Of a stretch of DNA of 51,135 nucleotides, positions 8,389 to 16,749 are shown one piece after another. The first letter of the stretch is position 1. Every line of letters starts with the position of its first letter. A program made the position numbers and the translations under genes. Origin of the DNA: Alphaproteobacteria bacterium (lineage in GTDB: Bacteria; Pseudomonadota; Alphaproteobacteria; GCA-2731375); NCBI GenBank assembly GCA_021776235.1, contig JAJFGG010000129.1, forward strand, positions 1-51,135. Reading direction: 5' to 3'. Under the pieces are notes generated by a model. It was not told the DNA's origin. It saw only the letters and a list, made by a program, of their open reading frames with translations, and ran no database searches.

Positions 8389-8920
8389 TCCGCTGACCCG
8401 TCAATCCGCCCTGGCCGCACGGTCGGGATCCGACGACTTGATCCAGGAGCGCACGGGTCTGTGGATCCAGCGCCTGTATGCCCCGGACCGGGAAGCGGAT
8501 TTCGGTGATAAGATCGGCCTCGATTTGCCCGGGCAGGCGAACCACGTCAGCCAGGACAAGGATCTCCATGCCCTGTGGGTCGCACCATGGGAATGGCTGT
8601 TGGTGAGTGAGGCCACAGCCAACCGGGACGGACTGGCCGCCCGGGTTGCCGCCAGCGGCGGTGCTTTAAGCGACCTCAGCCATGCCCGCATGGTCCTGCG
8701 CCTGGCGGCGGAGCCGGCGCGGGATATTCTGGCCAAAGGCTGCCCACTTGATTTACGCCCGGCCAGTTTCCCGCCGGGACATTGCGCCCAGAGCGTTCTG
8801 GCAAACGTCGGAATATTGCTGCACCATTTAGGCGATGGGGCGCACATGGATATCTATACAGCCCGCAGTTACGGCCGGTTTATTCACGCCTGGCTCAACG
8901 ACGCGGCGCCGCCGGCGTGA
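8381..8920 (+). CDS. soxG: Sarcosine oxidase, gamma subunit
   Basis: A 179-residue protein placed exactly where the gamma subunit of heterotetrameric sarcosine oxidase is expected. Its sequence fits the family, which has a folate-binding (GcvT/YgfZ-like) fold: WVAPWEWLLVS, LSDLSHARMVLRLAAEPARDILAKGCPLDL and the C-terminal YTARSYGRFIHAWL. The start is a GTG at 8381 that overlaps the alpha stop, which implies translational coupling. Gamma is the least conserved subunit, so context and the DLS.AR...L pattern carry the call. The next gene is on the other strand and converges after five bases. Confidence 0.9.
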   Translation: MPDPLTRQSALAARSGSDDLIQERTGLWIQRLYAPDREADFGDKIGLDLPGQANHVSQDKDLHALWVAPWEWLLVSEATANRDGLAARVAASGGALSDLSHARMVLRLAAEPARDILAKGCPLDLRPASFPPGHCAQSVLANVGILLHHLGDGAHMDIYTARSYGRFIHAWLNDAAPPA

Positions 8921-8925
8921 CGGTA

Positions 8926-9360
8926 TCATTCCTCGGGAATTGCAAAATGCTCCATGCCCGGCAGTTGCGGGAACCGCGGGATGCCGTCAGCGCTGGTATC
9001 GGCGGCATAATCGGCCATGTCGTCCGTGAAGATTCGCATCATCAGGTGCAGACCGGTCGGTTGATCCAGGCTGCCGGCGGTGATGGTGATGGTATCTGTA
9101 TTATCCCGGCGAAAGAAAAGGGTAGAGCTGCAATTAACGCAGAAGCCGCGCTCCACCTTTTCCGAACTGCGGTACCAGGTCAGCGCCCCGGCCTGATCCG
9201 TTATGGCCACATCCGCCCGGCGGGCACCGATGGCATGCCAGACGCTGCCCGTTATGCGCCGGCAGCTTTCACAATGGCATTCCACCACCTGCCGCACGGG
9301 CCCGGTAATCTCATACCGGACCCGGCCACAGTGGCATTTGCCCCGCAATTCAGCTGACAT
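8926..9360 (-). CDS. GFA-family (glutathione-dependent formaldehyde-activating-like) protein
   Basis: A 144-residue protein with the complete cysteine pattern of the GFA/CENP-V domain. It has GKCHCGRVRYEI (Cys9, Cys11), then ECHCESCRRITG (Cys28, Cys30, Cys33), and a later RGFCVNCSSTLFF. These cysteines bind zinc. The founding member was described as speeding S-hydroxymethylglutathione formation from formaldehyde and glutathione; most members are uncharacterised. It converges on the sarcosine oxidase operon, whose reaction can release formaldehyde, and is co-directional with the glutathione S-transferase gene immediately upstream, two bases away. A link to formaldehyde or glutathione chemistry is plausible but is inferred from context. 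Confidence 0.88.
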   Translation of the reverse strand: MSAELRGKCHCGRVRYEITGPVRQVVECHCESCRRITGSVWHAIGARRADVAITDQAGALTWYRSSEKVERGFCVNCSSTLFFRRDNTDTITITAGSLDQPTGLHLMMRIFTDDMADYAADTSADGIPRFPQLPGMEHFAIPEE

Positions 9361-9362
9361 CG

Positions 9363-10058
9363 CTATTCGGCCGCGGCGACGCCCTCGCCCAGCAAGGTTC
9401 CCACATAGAAACCGCGGTTCTTCAAATTAGCGAAAAACACATCCTCAAAGCTGGGCGCCACGGAACCTATGACGGCATCGTTTTGCAGCAAGGCATCCGA
9501 CCAGGCCTTTATCAGCGGATAGCCCTGCAAAATACCGGTCTGCACGAATTGTTCAATCAGGGCAAAGCGTTGCAGGAAAGGCGCGTAGGCCGCATCGACA
9601 AGGCATAATTCGGGGCCGTTAAAGTAGGGCCCGTCGTTACCCCGTTCCTTGGCGATAGCGTCTTCCAGTTTCTGTAGAAACTTTGGCGCCCCGGCCAATT
9701 TCTCCTCAAACTCTTCCCGGGTCTTGGTGTAGTAAATATTGATACCTTTGGAAAAGTCGGGCACGAAATCCGTCCAGGCCCGGTTGCGGGCCCGCTTGAA
9801 CGGATCCTCCGGGTGGCTTCTGGGCGGCACAACATCGTCCAGATATTCCGCGATGGCATTGGATTCAAACAGCGGATCCTCGTCCACCGCTAACACAGGC
9901 ACCTTGCCGTGGGGTGAAATTTTCAGGAACCAGTCAGGTTTGTCCGTCAAATCAATGTAGGTGGTCTCGAACTCGACCTTTTTCGCACGCAAAAGAATCA
10001 CGGCGCGCTGCACCCACGGTCAAGTAACCGAGCTGATCAGATGGTACTTGTTGGCCAT
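9363..10058 (-). CDS. Glutathione S-transferase with in-frame UGA at the active-site Cys (candidate selenoprotein)
   Basis: From an ATG at 10058, preceded by GGGGAG, the frame reads MANKYHLISSVT, then a TGA at 10020-10022, then PWVQRAVILLRAKKVEFE and a full GST. Related proteins have Cys-Pro-Trp at this spot, the thiol residue of omega/beta-like GSTs, so the UGA replaces exactly the catalytic-site Cys. Read through, the product has 231 residues. It includes the thioredoxin-fold glutathione site (PHGKVPVLAVDEDPLFESNAIAEYLD) and an alpha-helical C-domain. No other stop or frameshift is present, which argues against ordinary decay. A hairpin of bacterial SECIS type follows (9985-10008). Alternatives are a recent nonsense mutation, a sequencing error, or a start at the GTG after the UGA that drops the active site. 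Confidence 0.7.
9985..10008 (-). promoter_or_regulatory. Candidate bacterial SECIS hairpin
   Basis: Starting 12 bases after the UGA, GCGCGC pairs with GCGUGC (one G-U pair) around a 12-base loop that begins CGUGAUU. Known bacterial SECIS elements lie directly downstream of the UGA within the coding sequence and have a G in the first two bases of the apical loop about 16-37 bases from the UGA. Here that G is at position 19. A competing 5-bp hairpin with a three-base loop is also possible. This was assessed by eye without folding energies. Confidence 0.45.
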
Positions 10059-10288
10059 GTCAGGTGTCTCCCCAAGGGTTTCGGTTGTTGTCCAGATTTG
10101 ACAATAGAACCATGACCAAGGCCCGTCAAAGTTTTGCCGTCACGGCTATGCCGGTTTCTGGGCAAGTATCTCGGTCCCGTGGTCATGACCCTTCAGAGTG
10201 ATTTTGCCCAGGGGTCTGGTTTCAGACCGTCAGCGTTTGTCCGGTCGTGTCAAGTATCGTGTGTGCACTTGGTGTTCTGGCGATATTT

Positions 10289-11254
10289 CTAACCGATAAT
10301 CTTCTTGATCATCTTGTCAAACTCCGGTCCAAAAGCGTCGGCGTCGCCGCTACTCTTGAGCCGATCGCGGACTTCCATGAGTTCCTTGGACAGTTCCACC
10401 CTTTGCAGGGCAGCCTGACGTTCCAGTCGTGACTTTATCTCCGCTTCTCTTCCCGCAACCAGTGCATCCTTGTCACCCTGGAACACGGACTCAACGGCCT
10501 CGACCATCTTATTGAGAATGCGGAAAACCGCACTCGCGGAAAAGCCCCCGAGAAGTGCGAGCAATGGCTTTTGAAACATTTTATCACCGACATCCAGGGT
10601 CAGAAGCTCGGAAAGAACAAGCCCGGCTAGCAGCCCAAGCACGAAACGGATCCAGTAAGTCGCATCGTATTTTGGATCGTAGGATCCGTTGATCGCGTAC
10701 TGAAAGGATTTGTAGAGGTTGGCAAATGATACGCCGATCGCGGCCGAGGCCAGCAGAAAGACTGAAAGCACGATCTCGCTATAGCCCGTACGATCGAAAA
10801 AGCTTTTGGCCATCGTTTCTGAATTGATTTCTCCCGAAGCCGCCAGGATGACAAAACAGGACAATGAAATGATCGCGACGATGACCATGTAGCGGATCGT
10901 GGGTATCGGGCCCAGCAACTTGAAAAATCGCTGCCGCGCCTTCTGCGACTTAATATAAATGATACTGCGTGGGGTCGCCGGCTTGACCAGTTCCGAGAGG
11001 GAGTTGTGGTCCTCCATCAAACGAACAGCATCCACAGGTTTTTTCACCGTAATGGCATCCAGCGACATAACGACAGACTGCAGAACGGCCGGCGGCACTG
11101 CGACACCTTGGAAACGCGCATGGTCCAGCATTGCCACACAATCTTCCACTATGCTCGCTTGCAGCTCAAGCGCCTGACCGGATACCGGCTCGGCGACCTG
11201 CTCGTCGTCGCTGGCCGGGTCCGTGTCCATTTCCGAATTGCCATCGATTTCCAC
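10289..11254 (-). CDS. Membrane protein of unknown function with C-terminal coiled coil
   Basis: A 321-residue protein that I do not recognise. The first 110 residues are acidic and soluble. Four hydrophobic segments follow: around YMVIVAIISLSCFVILAA, IVLSVFLLASAAIGVSF, FVLGLLAGLVLSELL and PLLALLGGFSASAVF. The C-terminal 70 residues are charged, with a heptad-like AREAEIKSRLERQAALQ pattern suggesting a coiled coil. The GTG at 11254 is preferred because GAGAGGG lies nine bases upstream; a TTG at 11272 is possible. It stands alone, flanked by about 230 and 490 bases without clear genes. Codon use looks slightly less GC-rich than its neighbours, which may hint at transfer. Confidence 0.7.
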   Translation of the reverse strand: MEIDGNSEMDTDPASDDEQVAEPVSGQALELQASIVEDCVAMLDHARFQGVAVPPAVLQSVVMSLDAITVKKPVDAVRLMEDHNSLSELVKPATPRSIIYIKSQKARQRFFKLLGPIPTIRYMVIVAIISLSCFVILAASGEINSETMAKSFFDRTGYSEIVLSVFLLASAAIGVSFANLYKSFQYAINGSYDPKYDATYWIRFVLGLLAGLVLSELLTLDVGDKMFQKPLLALLGGFSASAVFRILNKMVEAVESVFQGDKDALVAGREAEIKSRLERQAALQRVELSKELMEVRDRLKSSGDADAFGPEFDKMIKKIIG

Positions 11255-11743
11255 GTTGATTTGCCCTCTCAAAATCCGCCCTGGGCGACGCTTCCGAATG
11301 AAAACCGCACGGGGTGCGGCCTAAATACCTGGTGCGGAACGTGCCCCAGTGGCAAGGCTTGCCGGGATCCGGGACGCTGCTTCTCGACCACCCGCCGCGT
11401 CTGTGTTTGATCAAATGGATAACCGTCATGCCAGCCGCCATTTTGGTCCCGCCCGCCGCATGCGTCCCGCAATTAATGATACGATAAATGGTTCGCAGGC
11501 GCCATCAAAGGTATTCGTCACTTGGCAATCGTGGTGAAAGGACGTGCAACCTATTGGCAATACCATGTCCGGTTCATGGCAATCATCCATATTGATGTCA
11601 CCAAACATCACATGGTCCCTTGCCGAACCAGGGCCGGCGTCATTATGCGTCCAAGCGTTAATCCACAGCGCCCTAATACTCCTGTACCATGATGCCGGCA
11701 TCGCCGGCGGCACCAGCCGTCTGCCGCAGGAGGGAACGCGAGC
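11255..11743. other. Gene-poor interval of about 490 bases
   Basis: No convincing gene is seen. A 95-codon open frame on the minus strand (11426-11713) includes a Cys/His-rich stretch, but it has no ribosome-binding site or known motif and may be a remnant. The interval should contain the promoter of the MmgE/PrpD gene, whose AGGAGG lies just before 11744, and the promoter of the leftward membrane protein. Confidence 0.5.
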
Positions 11744-13066
11744 ATGAGCATGAGCAAGCCGCTGTCTGAAATCATCGTCTGGCTGTTCGCTGAAAACCCG
11801 CTGGAGACGCCAGCGGTCAATGGGCGCGCACGGTTGCTATTTCTCGATACGCTCGGCTGCATGATCGCTGGACTGGCGAAGCCAGAGCCGAAAGCACTGA
11901 TCGCGGCGCTGGCGGCGCTGGAACCGGGCAATGTCAAGCTGCCGGGCGCCGCATTGCCGCTTACGGCAGGCTCGGCGGCCTACGTCGCAGGTCTGGCGGC
12001 ATGCTGGGACGAGGCTTGCGAGGGGTTGCCACGGGCCCACGGCAGGCCGGGACTGCACGCTTTCGCAGCGTCCCTTGGCCTGGCCTTGGCGCGGGACCAT
12101 AGTTTGGGAGAAACGCTTAGCGCCCTCGTCGCGGGCTTCGAGGTGGCGGGCCGCTTGGGCGAGGTGCTGCGCATTCCGCCGGGCATGCACGTGGACGGCA
12201 CCTGGGGCACCTTCGGGGCCGTCACCGCCGCCGCCCGCCTGCTGCACCTTTCCCCGGCCCTTACCACCGACGCGCTGCAAGGCGCCGCCTGCCAGCTGCC
12301 ATGGAGCCTTTACCTGCCTATCGCCCGCGGCGCCACGGTGCGCAACGCCTATGTCGGTGAGGCGGCGCGACGCGGAATTTTCCAGGCCCTGGCGGCGCAG
12401 GCCGGCGTTACCGCCCCGCCCGGCGCAATCGAAACCTTCGATCGCCTGGCACTCGGCGGCGATCCGGGTTCGAAAGCGTTGGCACCGGCGGGCGAGTGGC
12501 TGGTCGAGGAAGGCTATTTGAAGCCCTTCGCGGCGGTCCGCCACGTTCACTACGGGGCCCAGGCGGCAATCGACTGGCGCCGCCGCCATGCCCAGGTGAA
12601 CACGGCCGGAGTTAACGCGCTGGATTTATACATCTATGGCGAGGCAATGACCTATTGCGGCAACCGGGCGCCGCGCACCCCGATCCAGGCTCAGTTCAGT
12701 CTTAGCTATGGTCTGGCCTGGACCCTAGCTAGGGGTGACCTGGCCCCCGACGCCTACAATGCCGCCAGCCTGAACGATGCGGAGGTGCACCGCCTGGAAG
12801 CTCTGGTGACGATCACGGAAGAGGCCCGCTTCACAAATGAAAACAAACGCGCGGCACGATTGACCGTCGGCACTGTCGAAGGTTCGGAAACATTTACCGT
12901 CGAGGCCGTTCCCGGTGACGCCGATTTGCCTCTATCGCCTAAGGCCGTGGGGGACAAGTTCATCCGCTACGTCGCACCGATACTCGGCCCCAGCCGCGCC
13001 GCTAAACTAGCGGCCGCCGTTAACGACGCGCCGCTATCTGCATCACTGGTGGAATTGCTGTCCTGA
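11744..13066 (+). CDS. MmgE/PrpD family protein
   Basis: A 440-residue member of the MmgE/PrpD family, which includes 2-methylcitrate dehydratase, cis-aconitate decarboxylase and iminodisuccinate epimerase. The N-terminal all-helical domain shows LFLDTLGCMIAGLA. A conserved middle region has GFEVAGRLGEVL, then HVDGTWGTFGAVTAAARLL, and the family's typical YLKPFAAVRHVHYGAQAA follows near residue 255. The C-terminal domain begins around IYGEAMTYCGNRAP. The exact reaction cannot be told from sequence, and no other propionate or methylcitrate genes are present. ATG at 11744 follows AGGAGG. A degenerate copy of its last 40 codons lies 3.6 kb downstream at 16588-16713. Confidence 0.88.
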   Translation: MSMSKPLSEIIVWLFAENPLETPAVNGRARLLFLDTLGCMIAGLAKPEPKALIAALAALEPGNVKLPGAALPLTAGSAAYVAGLAACWDEACEGLPRAHGRPGLHAFAASLGLALARDHSLGETLSALVAGFEVAGRLGEVLRIPPGMHVDGTWGTFGAVTAAARLLHLSPALTTDALQGAACQLPWSLYLPIARGATVRNAYVGEAARRGIFQALAAQAGVTAPPGAIETFDRLALGGDPGSKALAPAGEWLVEEGYLKPFAAVRHVHYGAQAAIDWRRRHAQVNTAGVNALDLYIYGEAMTYCGNRAPRTPIQAQFSLSYGLAWTLARGDLAPDAYNAASLNDAEVHRLEALVTITEEARFTNENKRAARLTVGTVEGSETFTVEAVPGDADLPLSPKAVGDKFIRYVAPILGPSRAAKLAAAVNDAPLSASLVELLS

Positions 13067-13176
13067 CCCGCCTGCCGCCCTTCCCTGGCCGGCGAAAACA
13101 CGACGCCAGACACCTCTCAACCAGGCGGCGAGAGCGACAGCAAGAATTTGAACATGAAGAAACAGTCAGCCTAGCC

Positions 13177-15630
13177 CTATTGTTCACCAGTCAATGGCGT
13201 ATGAAACAAGGCGCCGGCAAAAAGATAAAGAACCGCGGCGATTGCGACCACGGCGGTGAAACCCAAATGAATGGCAAGCAGCGTCGCGACGAGGACGCCA
13301 ATCACAGAAAAGCAACCGCTGACACCCCAAGCCCAGGGAACCAGTCCCGGCAGCCGTGCTGACACTCGTTCCAGTCCCAGTGGAAAGGGCATGCCCATAA
13401 AAAATCCCAGAGGCGCGATGAGGCAGAGGGAAAGGAGGATACGGATACTTTCAGGCAGCGCTATCCATCCCGCCAACAGCATTGGCAGAAGCGTGGTGTA
13501 ACATATTGCGATGGTGGCAATTGCAATGACCGCTGCCCAGATGGGGCCAAGATCCGACAGCGGTCCGTTACCGATATGGCGCCTGAAACGGGACGCGAAG
13601 CCGCTGCCAAGACCGGCAAAGGCGAGGAAGCCGGCGAGCGCGACCGCTACCGCATAAAGTGGATGACCGAGGAATAGGACAAACCGTTGAATGAAGGCGA
13701 TCTCGACGAACATGAAGGCAAGGCCCAGGCACAGAAAATAGGTCATGACCCGCCACTGCTGTTTATCACCGGCCGCCTTCTCCCGGCGCAACAAGAGGGG
13801 CAACAGTATCAAAAGCAGGCTCAACAACCCGGCCTGAACCAGCGTCGCGAACAGGATCGGATAGCCCCATTCGATCAAGGCCGTACCGCTTTGCAGACGC
13901 AAGGCCAAAAACTCAGGCAAACTGTGCCAGCGGAAAAAGTCAAAGAAATAAGGCCTGTCATCCGTGCTGGGCCGGATATCGAACTTGTAGCGGGCCAGGA
14001 AATCGCCCCGCTCGGGCCCGGCCAGGGCCGTGGCGGCCTGGTGGAAGAAGGCTTGCCGCAGCAGGTTGGCTCGATTGGCCTCGGATGGCGCCATGCCGGG
14101 CAGATGGGCGAGGTCGAACGAGCGTGCCTCGGAGAAGGCGCGGATTGCAGCACGCTCTATAGGGCCCAGATCGCCATTGCGCACCAGCAGCGTAGCCGTA
14201 TTCCAGCCGCGTATCAGGGCGATCCGTCGTTCCGGTGCGGCCACACCGGCCCGTGCCAGCGCCTCGATCGCGGTGGCGAAAAGTTTCAGGCTGTCCCGCG
14301 GCGGCAGCTTCAACCAGCGGGTGATGGCGAGATAGCCGCCGGGCCTGAGGTGGCGGAGATACTCCTCGAACGCCTCAACCGTATAGATGTAGCTTTCACT
14401 GACGCCATGGACCCCGGCCGCGGCAACCGCAAGAGAGTCCAGCAGGGGTATCTGGATCAGGTTCCAGGTCGCGGCGCTGGCGGCAACGAACGCCCGTGCC
14501 TCGGCCACATGCACACGCACGCCCGGCAGGGCGTAGAGGCTGCCGCTGAATGCGCCGTGGGTCTCGGCGACGAGGCGAACAATATTCGGATTCAATTCCA
14601 CGGCATCGACGGTGGCGGCGCGATGATAGAGGGCCTGCAACACATCGCCGCCGGCGCCGGCGCCAAGGACCAGCACATCAGGGGCCTGGAGCAAATGATA
14701 GGGCAGCGCCGAAGTGGTGAAGTCAAGATAGGCCAAAGGCGCAAAATCACCCGAGAAGGCGGTGATCGCCATCATCCCGTCGCCATCGGTGTAGACGCCA
14801 AGTTGCGGCGGTGGCCCGACGCTGGCGTTGAGACTGAGACCGGGCGTATGACGGATGGGAATCTTGGCATTGTCGACCAGCGTGAGCAGGCCCAGCGGCC
14901 CGGAACTCTGGCTTAGCACCTTGGCGCCGGGTACGGCGAGGGCCATGCTCAGGCCCTTGTACGGCGAGAGGCGCAATGCCGTCCATGACGAAGGCGTGGC
15001 GAGCGGCACCAGAACCGCCGCCGCGGCCAGGACTGCCGCCGCGACATGCCGATGGCGGTCCGCCGACAAGGCGGCCAACCCGGCTGCGGCCAACCCCAGC
15101 CCGGCGATCAGCCGCAAGCTCTCCTCGGGCGTGGCCAGGTGAAGCAGCCCGATCAGACCCAGCGCCCCAAGGCCCGAACCGCCAAGGTTGAAGGCGTAAA
15201 TGCGGCCGATATGCGTACCGAAATGGGCAAACGCCAGCCCGATACAATTGCCGCCGGCAAAAAATGGCACCGTGAACAGGAGATACAGGACAAGCAGAAA
15301 GAGAAGCTGACGCGGCTCCCACATCACCTCAAGGGCATTGAATGGCAGCCGCTGCGCCAGTGCGAAAGCTGCTATTCCGCTAAATCCGAAGGCTGCCGCA
15401 TTGACCACAAAGGCAACGGTAAAGCGCCTGCGGAGCCAACCCTGGGCAAGAAAAAGGAACGTGCCGCTGGCGCCGAATCCCAGCAGTGCGATGCTAATCG
15501 CCATGTAGGCGAAATGATGCCACTGCACGATGGCGAACAGCCGTATCAATAGTACTTCGTAGGCAAGCACAGCGGCCGAGACAACGGCAATGGCGGACAG
15601 GATCAATATGCCGCCGGGCCGCGTCGTCAT
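13177..15630 (-). CDS. Polytopic membrane protein with embedded spermidine-synthase-like domain
   Basis: An 817-residue protein. Residues 1 to about 220 form a bundle of hydrophobic segments (AIAVVSAAVLAYEVLLIR onward). A soluble central part holds an SAM-binding-type motif, DVLVLGAGAGGDVLQALY, followed by VDAVELNPNIVRLVAE, as in spermidine/spermine synthases and related methyltransferases. The final third is again strongly hydrophobic, with at least six segments. Such fusions are widespread but poorly characterised, and polyamine synthesis should not be assumed. The ATG at 15630 overlaps the stop of the upstream PCMT gene as ATGA, so the two are translationally coupled. It converges with the MmgE/PrpD gene, leaving about 110 bases without an obvious terminator. 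Confidence 0.8.
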   Translation of the reverse strand: MTTRPGGILILSAIAVVSAAVLAYEVLLIRLFAIVQWHHFAYMAISIALLGFGASGTFLFLAQGWLRRRFTVAFVVNAAAFGFSGIAAFALAQRLPFNALEVMWEPRQLLFLLVLYLLFTVPFFAGGNCIGLAFAHFGTHIGRIYAFNLGGSGLGALGLIGLLHLATPEESLRLIAGLGLAAAGLAALSADRHRHVAAAVLAAAAVLVPLATPSSWTALRLSPYKGLSMALAVPGAKVLSQSSGPLGLLTLVDNAKIPIRHTPGLSLNASVGPPPQLGVYTDGDGMMAITAFSGDFAPLAYLDFTTSALPYHLLQAPDVLVLGAGAGGDVLQALYHRAATVDAVELNPNIVRLVAETHGAFSGSLYALPGVRVHVAEARAFVAASAATWNLIQIPLLDSLAVAAAGVHGVSESYIYTVEAFEEYLRHLRPGGYLAITRWLKLPPRDSLKLFATAIEALARAGVAAPERRIALIRGWNTATLLVRNGDLGPIERAAIRAFSEARSFDLAHLPGMAPSEANRANLLRQAFFHQAATALAGPERGDFLARYKFDIRPSTDDRPYFFDFFRWHSLPEFLALRLQSGTALIEWGYPILFATLVQAGLLSLLLILLPLLLRREKAAGDKQQWRVMTYFLCLGLAFMFVEIAFIQRFVLFLGHPLYAVAVALAGFLAFAGLGSGFASRFRRHIGNGPLSDLGPIWAAVIAIATIAICYTTLLPMLLAGWIALPESIRILLSLCLIAPLGFFMGMPFPLGLERVSARLPGLVPWAWGVSGCFSVIGVLVATLLAIHLGFTAVVAIAAVLYLFAGALFHTPLTGEQ

Positions 15631-16457
15631 TTCTTGCTCACCAGCGGCACAAAACGCACGGGCAGTAATTGCTGCGTCGTTACCCGTCCGTCGGCCCGTT
15701 TTTGCACCAGTACCAGCTGCTGCGTGGAGAACACGCCACCGACTGGAATGACCAGGCGGCCATGGGGTTTGAGTTGACGCAGCAATGGCGGCGGCACATG
15801 GTCGGATGCGGCGGTAACCACGATACTGTCGAAAGGGCCGCACTCCGCCCAGCCATGATAACCGTCGCCGATGCGGGTTCTGACGTTCCCATAGTTCAGC
15901 CGCTTTAGGGTGGCGGCGGCTGAAGCGCCGAGTTCGGGGATGATCTCGATAGTGCAGAGCCGGCGCACCAGTTGCGCCAGCACCGCCGCCTGGTAACCGG
16001 AACCGGTACCCACCTCCAAAACCACGTGATCGGCTTCCGGCGCTGCCAGGTCAGTCATCAGGGCCACGATAAAGGGTTGTGAGATGGTTTGCCCGTAACC
16101 GATCGGTAGCGGCCGATCCGCGTAGGCGAGATATTGAAGCTTGCCGCCGGAAAGCCGGTCGTAGAACCAGCCAAGTCCGCGCGATGGCCGTTTCGGCAGG
16201 AATTCGTGACGCGGCACGCGTCCCATGACATCGAGAACCCGTGGGTCCAGATGGCCGCGGCCGCGCGCCGATGGGGAATGCCGCGCATAAGTCCTGATGG
16301 TTTCGACCATATCGGCGCGGGGACCTGCGTGTGGGTCGTCCGCAGCCAGCGCCGCCGGCGACAACAGAAGGGCGACCAGCCCCACACCCCCTGCTACGCC
16401 ACGGATGCCAATGACCGCCTGCGAAACCCAGGCGACAGCGATGTGGACAGGGATCAT
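15627..16457 (-). CDS. Exported protein-L-isoaspartate O-methyltransferase-like protein
   Basis: A 276-residue member of the PCMT family, which methylates isoaspartyl residues in damaged proteins using SAM. Visible signatures are MGRVPRHEFLP, YADRPLPIGYGQTISQP, motif I VLEVGTGSGYQAAVLAQL and FDSIVVTAASDHVPPPLL. The N-terminus has a strong signal peptide (WVSQAVIGIRGVAGGVGLVA to ALAADDP), so the enzyme is predicted to be exported; SAM availability outside the cytoplasm is an open question. The start at 16457 has GGGAGGA upstream. It overlaps the start of the membrane spermidine-synthase-like gene, so the pair probably works together. Confidence 0.85.
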   Translation of the reverse strand: MIPVHIAVAWVSQAVIGIRGVAGGVGLVALLLSPAALAADDPHAGPRADMVETIRTYARHSPSARGRGHLDPRVLDVMGRVPRHEFLPKRPSRGLGWFYDRLSGGKLQYLAYADRPLPIGYGQTISQPFIVALMTDLAAPEADHVVLEVGTGSGYQAAVLAQLVRRLCTIEIIPELGASAAATLKRLNYGNVRTRIGDGYHGWAECGPFDSIVVTAASDHVPPPLLRQLKPHGRLVIPVGGVFSTQQLVLVQKRADGRVTTQQLLPVRFVPLVSKK

Positions 16458-16587
16458 GAAACGTCCTCCCGTATGACCACTCAGCCCACTATATTCCGTC
16501 CCCCCGAATTGATGTTGATCCGCATCAAGGCCCAGCGCGAATGCTGCTGGAAAAATAACTGATGGAGAAGAGAAGCCAATAAGAGGC

Positions 16588-16713
16588 GATCTGCCAAATT
16601 CCAGTTCGCCAAAGCATGTCGCGCCGGTACCTGGGAGCGGCCGCGTGGCTAAACTGGCGTCCGCCGTAAATGACGCACCCCTATCCACATCACTGGTGAA
16701 ATTGCCGTCCTGA
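16588..16713 (+). pseudogene. Remnant 3' end of a second mmgE/prpD gene
   Basis: The frame ending in TGA at 16711-16713 reads VAPVPGSGRVAKLASAVND, then APLSTSLVKLPS. This matches the C-terminus of the intact MmgE/PrpD protein (VAPILGPSRAAKLAAAVND, APLSASLVELLS). The DNA is about 84% identical over the last roughly 90 bases, and similarity continues a few bases beyond the stop. Upstream of about 16588 nothing similar is left, so only a degenerate tail of a paralogue survives. It lies just past the PCMT gene and converges on the TRAP genes. Confidence 0.75.
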
Positions 16714-16749
16714 CCCGGCCGCCGCCCTGCAATCTGTCAGCGGAGCTAA

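Noticed and set aside
11426-11713. A 95-codon open frame on the minus strand with a Cys/His-rich middle part
   Set aside because: No ribosome-binding site, no recognised motif, and flanking sequence looks non-coding. It may be a gene remnant, but I cannot support a call.
13687-14916. Long rightward open frame opposite the spermidine-synthase-like gene
   Set aside because: The opposite strand has clear membrane segments and an SAM motif; this frame has neither motifs nor a start signal.
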